Shown here: positions 17,704 to 21,608 of the stretch, in pieces | Layout: each line of letters opens with the position of its first letter | Position numbering within the stretch: the first letter of the stretch is position 1 | DNA from: Inonotus obliquus | Taxonomy: Eukaryota; Basidiomycota; Agaricomycetes; Hymenochaetales; Hymenochaetaceae | Direction of reading: 5' to 3' | Length of the DNA stretch: 21,608 nt | Assembly (NCBI GenBank): GCA_032164295.1 | Contig: JAJHTX010000022.1 | Span: 1-21,608, forward strand | The notes under the pieces: generated by a model | Seen by the model: the letters and a program-made list of their open reading frames with translations, nothing else | The model's database searches: none | What the model was told of the DNA's origin: nothing | Program-made: the position numbers and the translations under genes

Positions 17704-19290
17704 TTATCTAAATATTTGACTTAATCTTACTGTAAAATTAAATGCTCCTTTTTTAGTTTTATCTGTAAACATTGATCTTTCTATCATTTTTACATTTAAT
17801 CTATCAAAGTTTCCTCTTTGAGCTCGTTTTACCGTAAATCTAGGTATTATTCTTTCTTTAAAGGGTCTACCTGCTAATTTAATATTAACACCTGAAATAC
17901 CAGAAGGGTAAGCTACTGGTTCATTCAATATTTTTGTATATAAAGCATTTATATTTTTATGTTCTTGTAAAGAAGACACCTTAATAAAATTTTTTCTTTT
18001 AAATATTTTAATTTTTTTAAAAAGTCTAGAAACAATTCTAATGAATTTTCTATTATAACTTAGACTGTTTAAATATTGCACTAAAATATTACTATCTTGA
18101 TATGGTCTATATAATCTTACTAATTCTAATTCGACTTCAGTATTAAATAATTTAGCCAAATAATCACAAAGATATGTAAATTTATCACTATAAATGGTTG
18201 TAATATTATTATTATTTGAACCTCTATCTGAAAACGAGTCAGTTAAATTTACTTTTAAATCTATAGAGTTTAAATTATTAAATTTATCATTATAAACACT
18301 AAAATTATTAGATTCAGCAGCAAAATTAGAAGATTCCCTTACAGAAGGATGAAATTCATCTAGTATTCTATTAGTTTTAATATAATAAAATAAATGGATA
18401 ATAATTCTAGGTTTATTTAAACTTTTATTTTTAGACTCAGATAAATTTATTTCATTTTCTTCTTCAAGAATACTAATTTGAGGGTAAACAATATTAAATA
18501 TAGGTTTACTTATTAAACAACCTTTAGCTAAAAAAGCTAATTTTAATAATTCTGCTGCTTTTTCCAATTTAAACAAGTATTTATTACTTTTTTTAAAAAG
18601 AAAAAAATCAAAGTAACTAGTAGATAAATTAAAATCATATTTTGTTATTAAGTTTAAAAAATATCGAATTTTATATGAGATTTCTTTATTATTGTTATTT
18701 TCATTTATTAAATCTGTTTCTAAATTTTGGTTTGAAGATTTTAGTTCTTTACCTTTATTTTTTGTTAGAAAGTTTAAGGCGTTGATTAAGCAAGGATAAA
18801 AATCTTTTGTTGAATTTAAAGACATAAATAAGCCTGTATTTTCCAATTTAGGATTAGATGCATATTTAATATTAGATTCAACCATGTTTGAAACTTTGGA
18901 ATTTTTATCTGAAATATTTATATAATTTAAATTGTCTAATTTACAAACTTCAAGTTTTCGGTTTGAACCTTTAATTAAACTTGAAATTGTTAATTCACTA
19001 TTATTATTATTCGAAGACTCACTTACTTCTTGATTTAAGTTTGTGTTAAGTTCAGATTTCGCATAATTTTTATTTAAAATAGAATTTTTAATAGAATCCT
19101 TATTTAACGAAACAAATTTTAAATCTAAAGATTTTGTTTTTAAATTATCTATATTATTTTTTAAATTTTGTGCAATATTTTCTCTATCAAAAGTGTTAAA
19201 AATATTTGCTTTTTCGATACCAATTGAAGAATTAATAGCTGGATTTATATTAATAGAATTTGAATTATTACTTATTTTATTTTCTGTCAC
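17704..19290 (-). CDS. rps3: mitochondrial ribosomal protein uS3 (Rps3)
   Basis: 528 codons from a GTG at 19290; the frame is open for 17 more codons upstream without an ATG, so the start is uncertain. The long Asn/Ser/Lys-rich N-terminal half is low-complexity, typical for fungal rps3. The conserved C-terminal domain is clear: GISGVNIKLAGRPFKERI (about 464-481), then KRAQRGNFDRLNVKMIERSM and a final FNFTVRLSQIFR. The product is a protein of the mitochondrial small ribosomal subunit. Being free-standing on the native strand between tRNA genes is usual in basidiomycetes, while many ascomycetes have it in an rnl intron. No frame disruption seen. Confidence 0.92.
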   Translation of the reverse strand: MTENKISNNSNSININPAINSSIGIEKANIFNTFDRENIAQNLKNNIDNLKTKSLDLKFVSLNKDSIKNSILNKNYAKSELNTNLNQEVSESSNNNNSELTISSLIKGSNRKLEVCKLDNLNYINISDKNSKVSNMVESNIKYASNPKLENTGLFMSLNSTKDFYPCLINALNFLTKNKGKELKSSNQNLETDLINENNNNKEISYKIRYFLNLITKYDFNLSTSYFDFFLFKKSNKYLFKLEKAAELLKLAFLAKGCLISKPIFNIVYPQISILEEENEINLSESKNKSLNKPRIIIHLFYYIKTNRILDEFHPSVRESSNFAAESNNFSVYNDKFNNLNSIDLKVNLTDSFSDRGSNNNNITTIYSDKFTYLCDYLAKLFNTEVELELVRLYRPYQDSNILVQYLNSLSYNRKFIRIVSRLFKKIKIFKRKNFIKVSSLQEHKNINALYTKILNEPVAYPSGISGVNIKLAGRPFKERIIPRFTVKRAQRGNFDRLNVKMIERSMFTDKTKKGAFNFTVRLSQIFR

Positions 19291-19922
19291 CTTGAGATTA
19301 ATATATAAAATTTTTGGCGAATTATACGTGCCGAATGTTTAACCAACCCAAATAGTTTGTATAAACTATTCCAATTCTTTTTACAAAAAATTGTTAAGGC
19401 TAACTCAATCTAATAATTAAAATAATTAACTTTATTTAACTTACTTTCTCTTATTCTTATTTTTTAAATTACAAAAATTATAATCAATATAACAAAAAAA
19501 AAGAAATTTTAAATAAATATTGAGTTGTACTATCTATACTTACCTTTTTTTCTTACTAAAATTTTTTATTTTGGTAGTGTTAATGCAATGTTTGTTTACA
19601 TCTAACAAAAGAAAGGGAGTACTAGCTTTAATAAAGTTTTATTAACTTCTTAAATTTTTGGATTAATTCTTTCAATTAAAAACCAAAAGAAACAGAAGGC
19701 TATTATTAGTTGCGAAAGACTATTTTACAAGTTTAGACAGAGTAGTTTAAGGTCGACTACATATTGATTTGAATACTCAGGACCTGCTTACTATTTAAAT
19801 TTTATATCCTAGAGTGTAGATAAAATTTTTATTTTTTTTTTTTAGTTTAGTTGTTTAGTTTTTAGAATTAAAAAAAAAAGTTGATTTTCGACTCTTGAGA
19901 CTTCTAAAAAAATTAAACTTTA
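19291..19922. other. noncoding region upstream of rps3
   Basis: 632 nt. Mostly AT-rich. A less AT-rich patch at about 19740-19795 has AGGTC/GACCT complementary ends (on the minus strand AGGTCCTGAGTATTCAAATC and GTCGACCT) around a TTCAAAT; it does not fold into a cloverleaf. No gene recognised. Confidence 0.45.
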
Positions 19923-19996
19923 CAAGAGCGAGGTGACTTGAACACCTACCGATGATTTTGGAGATCGCCATACTAACCAATTAATACTACGCTCTT
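19923..19996 (-). tRNA. trnW(cca): tRNA-Trp(CCA)
   Basis: 74 nt. Acceptor AAGAGCG/CGCTCTT, T8-A9, D stem GTAT/GTAT with wobble ends, anticodon stem GCGAT/ATCAT with one C-A mismatch, loop CTCCAAA (anticodon CCA), T arm AGGTG-TTCAAGT-CACCT, G73. CCA reads only UGG, in line with the absence of in-frame TGA in intact genes here. Confidence 0.93.
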
Positions 19997-20065
19997 TAAA
20001 AAGATAACACAAAATCATTTAAATTTTATACTTTTGTAAAAATTGTTTGAATATAAATAAAGCTA

Positions 20066-20138
20066 AACATCTTATTGGAGTCGAACCAATAAACAGTTGC
20101 TTCGATGGCAAACGCTGTACCAATTCAGCTAAAGATGT
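20066..20138 (-). tRNA. trnR(ucg): tRNA-Arg(UCG)-like with A33
   Basis: 73 nt. Acceptor ACATCTT/AAGATGT perfect, T8-A9, D stem GCTG/CAGC, anticodon stem TTTGC/GCAAC (top T-C mismatch), loop CATCGAA with anticodon TCG, T arm ATTGG-TTCGACT-CCAAT, T73. Position 33 is A instead of the near-invariant T. Confidence 0.85.
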
Positions 20139-20555
20139 ATAATTTAATTTAAAATACTTATAAAATTTTATCTTAAATTAATTTTATAAAAAAAATTTAA
20201 ATTTTTAATTTTTAATTTAATTTTATTTTATTTTATTTTATTAGCTAATAAAAAGGGTCTCTGTAATATATTTGTATAATTTACCTTACTAAGACCGTAG
20301 AGTAAAATGAAAAAGCTACAAAACTTAATACAGTAAAAAATTTTTTATTTTTGCTTATAAAAAAACTTATAACTATTTTCAGTGTAGTAAAAAAAAGAGG
20401 ATTTAAGCCTTTTGAATTTCAAAGGCATTAAATTTTAATAACAAAACACCTCTAATAACGTAGAATAGGAAAATAGATTTCAAATCAGTACAAAAAGGAA
20501 AAAAATAAGATTAACAAAAGAATTTTATTTTTTGTACACTTTATACTTGGTATTT
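20139..20555. other. noncoding spacer with TTTTA repeats
   Basis: 417 nt. Contains a TTTTA-type microsatellite (about 20218-20241) and a stem closed by AGAGG/CCTCT (about 20396-20454) enclosing a GCCTTT/AAAGGC hairpin at 20407-20428. No gene recognised. Confidence 0.5.
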
Positions 20556-20639
20556 TACGAGTAAAGAGACTTGAACTCTTACAATCAAATAAATCATGAA
20601 TACCTAAAATTCACCCGGCTACCATTTCGGCATACTCGT
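20556..20639 (-). tRNA. trnL(uag): tRNA-Leu(UAG)
   Basis: 84 nt. Acceptor ACGAGTA/TACTCGT perfect, anticodon stem TGAAT/ATTCA with loop TTTAGGT (anticodon TAG), long variable arm, T arm AAGAG-TTCAAGT-CTCTT shared with tRNA-Leu(UAA), A73. Confidence 0.95.
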
Positions 20640-20971
20640 TATATTTAAAATAAAATTTAATAACAATATAAATTATTATAATAATATTTTTTGCTTCTTT
20701 ACTAAATAAGCTATTTTGTATATTTTAATTCTTTTTAAAATAGCCTATTAATTAGCTATTCTGTAGCTTTTATTAAAGTTAAACCTTCTTTTTTTAGATA
20801 AAAAGAAAAATTAACAATCAAAGATTTTAACTTAATAATATAATTTATATATTTGAAGTTAAAATTAAAAAAGGTATTTCAGTGAAAATATAACTTAACA
20901 ATATATAATAACTATTTATAGTTTAATTTTTATATTACCTAGTACTATATTGAATATGTTTTATTTTAAAA
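20640..20971. other. noncoding spacer
   Basis: 332 nt, AT-rich, with no gene or strong structure seen. Confidence 0.5.
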
Positions 20972-21042
20972 TAGGGAGTAGAGTAATCGAAACTCTGTCA
21001 ATAAAGTGTAAATTTATCGCTAAACCACTCAGCTAACTCCCC
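20972..21042 (-). tRNA. trnV(uac): tRNA-Val(UAC)
   Basis: 71 nt. Acceptor GGGGAGT/ACTCCCT (first pair G-T), T8-A9, D stem GCTG/TAGC, anticodon stem ATAAA/TTTAT with loop TTTACAC (anticodon TAC), T arm AGAGT-TTCGATT-ACTCT, A73. Confidence 0.95.
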
Positions 21043-21399
21043 CTCAATTTTTAAATTTAACCTTGCCCTTTTTGGTTTTAGCTAAAAAACAACAAAACTA
21101 AATTTATACTAATTAAACTAATATAGAAAATAAAATTTTTATATTATTTATAAAATATTTTTTGAAAAAATATATTTGCATTAAGTAAAAACAAAAAAAA
21201 ATTTTTTATTTTTTATTTTATTTTTCTAATTTAATTTATTTTATTTTATTTTATTTTTATTTTTATTTTATTTTTTTTTTTATTTTATTTTTCTAATTTA
21301 ATTTATTTTATTTTTATTATATTTTTATTTTATTATTAAAGATATTATCTATAATTTAACTTTACTTTAATTAGTGAATGGGGGTAAAATTAATTATAA
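21043..21399. other. noncoding spacer downstream of rns, low complexity
   Basis: 357 nt, made largely of T-runs broken by A. It holds a direct repeat of more than 30 nt (see the repeat entry). No gene. Confidence 0.6.
21215..21313. repeat. direct repeat in low-complexity region
   Basis: A 32-nt run around TTTTTCTAATTTAATTTA occurs at 21215-21246 and again at 21282-21313, 67 nt apart, with TTTTA-type repeats between. Likely slippage or recombination. Confidence 0.85.
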
Positions 21400-21608
21400 A
21401 ATATCCAGCTGCACCTTCCAGTACAACTACCCTGCTATGACTTTTGAGATGTTACTCAAATGGATTAAATAAATTTAATAATAATTAATATTGAAACTAT
21501 TTTATATTATAAAACATAAAACTTTTTACAGCTCTACTTTATAACTTTAATTAAGTAAACAAAGTAAAGATATAAATTATTATTTCGCTTTATTTTCCAC
21601 CAAAATAA
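21400..21608 (-). rRNA. rns: small subunit ribosomal RNA, 3' end
   Basis: On the minus strand the sequence reads AGTCATAGCAGGGTAGTTGT and ACTGGAAGGTGCAGCTGGAT, the universally conserved end of small subunit rRNA (helices 44-45 and the GGAAGGUGC.GCUGGAU tail). Immediately 5' of it, AACATCTCAAA matches the base of helix 44, followed by a variable AT-rich stretch. The gene continues past the window end; the exact 3' end near 21400 is estimated. Confidence 0.95.

Noticed and set aside
19740..19795. Possible tRNA or RNase P RNA fragment around TTCAAAT
   Set aside because: The flanks of the T-loop-like heptamer do not pair and no conserved RNase P RNA motif is visible.

Overview
This is a very AT-rich stretch of a fungal mitochondrial genome, most likely from a basidiomycete. 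The evidence is cox1 split by group I introns with LAGLIDADG endonucleases, a 50-residue atp8, a mitochondrially encoded rps3, a dozen tRNA genes and the 3' end of the small rRNA. All of these lie on the minus strand. The taxon is inferred from gene content, not proven.

Layout: 1-3962 holds the first three exons of cox1 (209, 28 and 147 nt) and three group I introns; introns 2 and 3 carry reading frames fused to the preceding exon. A possible tRNA-Lys-like cloverleaf (4025-4095) follows. From about 4210 to 12490 every gene is on the plus strand and derives from an integrated linear mitochondrial plasmid: a dead 3' piece of a family B DNA polymerase, a small membrane protein gene, an intact polymerase gene (dpo, 6182-9244), a second paralogous small membrane protein gene, a 376-residue membrane protein gene and a copy of only the N-terminal part of the polymerase. 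Two noncoding blocks (R1 before each small ORF, R2 after each) recur in this array and keep identity and structure better than the small proteins.

From 12626 to the end the native minus-strand order resumes: Ser, Glu, Met, Arg, Gly, Asp, atp8, Leu, a decayed tRNA, rps3, Trp, Arg, Leu, Val and rns. Two more plasmid-derived relics lie inside this part, also on the minus strand: two tandem copies of the polymerase N-terminal domain (14035-14804) and a frameshifted membrane-protein gene (16365-17306).

The most interesting observation is that the first ~110 residues of the polymerase exist several times as a free-standing unit. ORF110 stops exactly where the intact polymerase continues into two Arg-Arg-Phe-Tyr-Ser motifs, which resemble cleavage sites of the mitochondrial processing peptidase. 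This suggests that the domain is the plasmid terminal protein, made either separately or by cleavage of a terminal protein-polymerase fusion. A second observation is a 61-nt tRNA-like element without a D arm, placed after both polymerase 3' ends.
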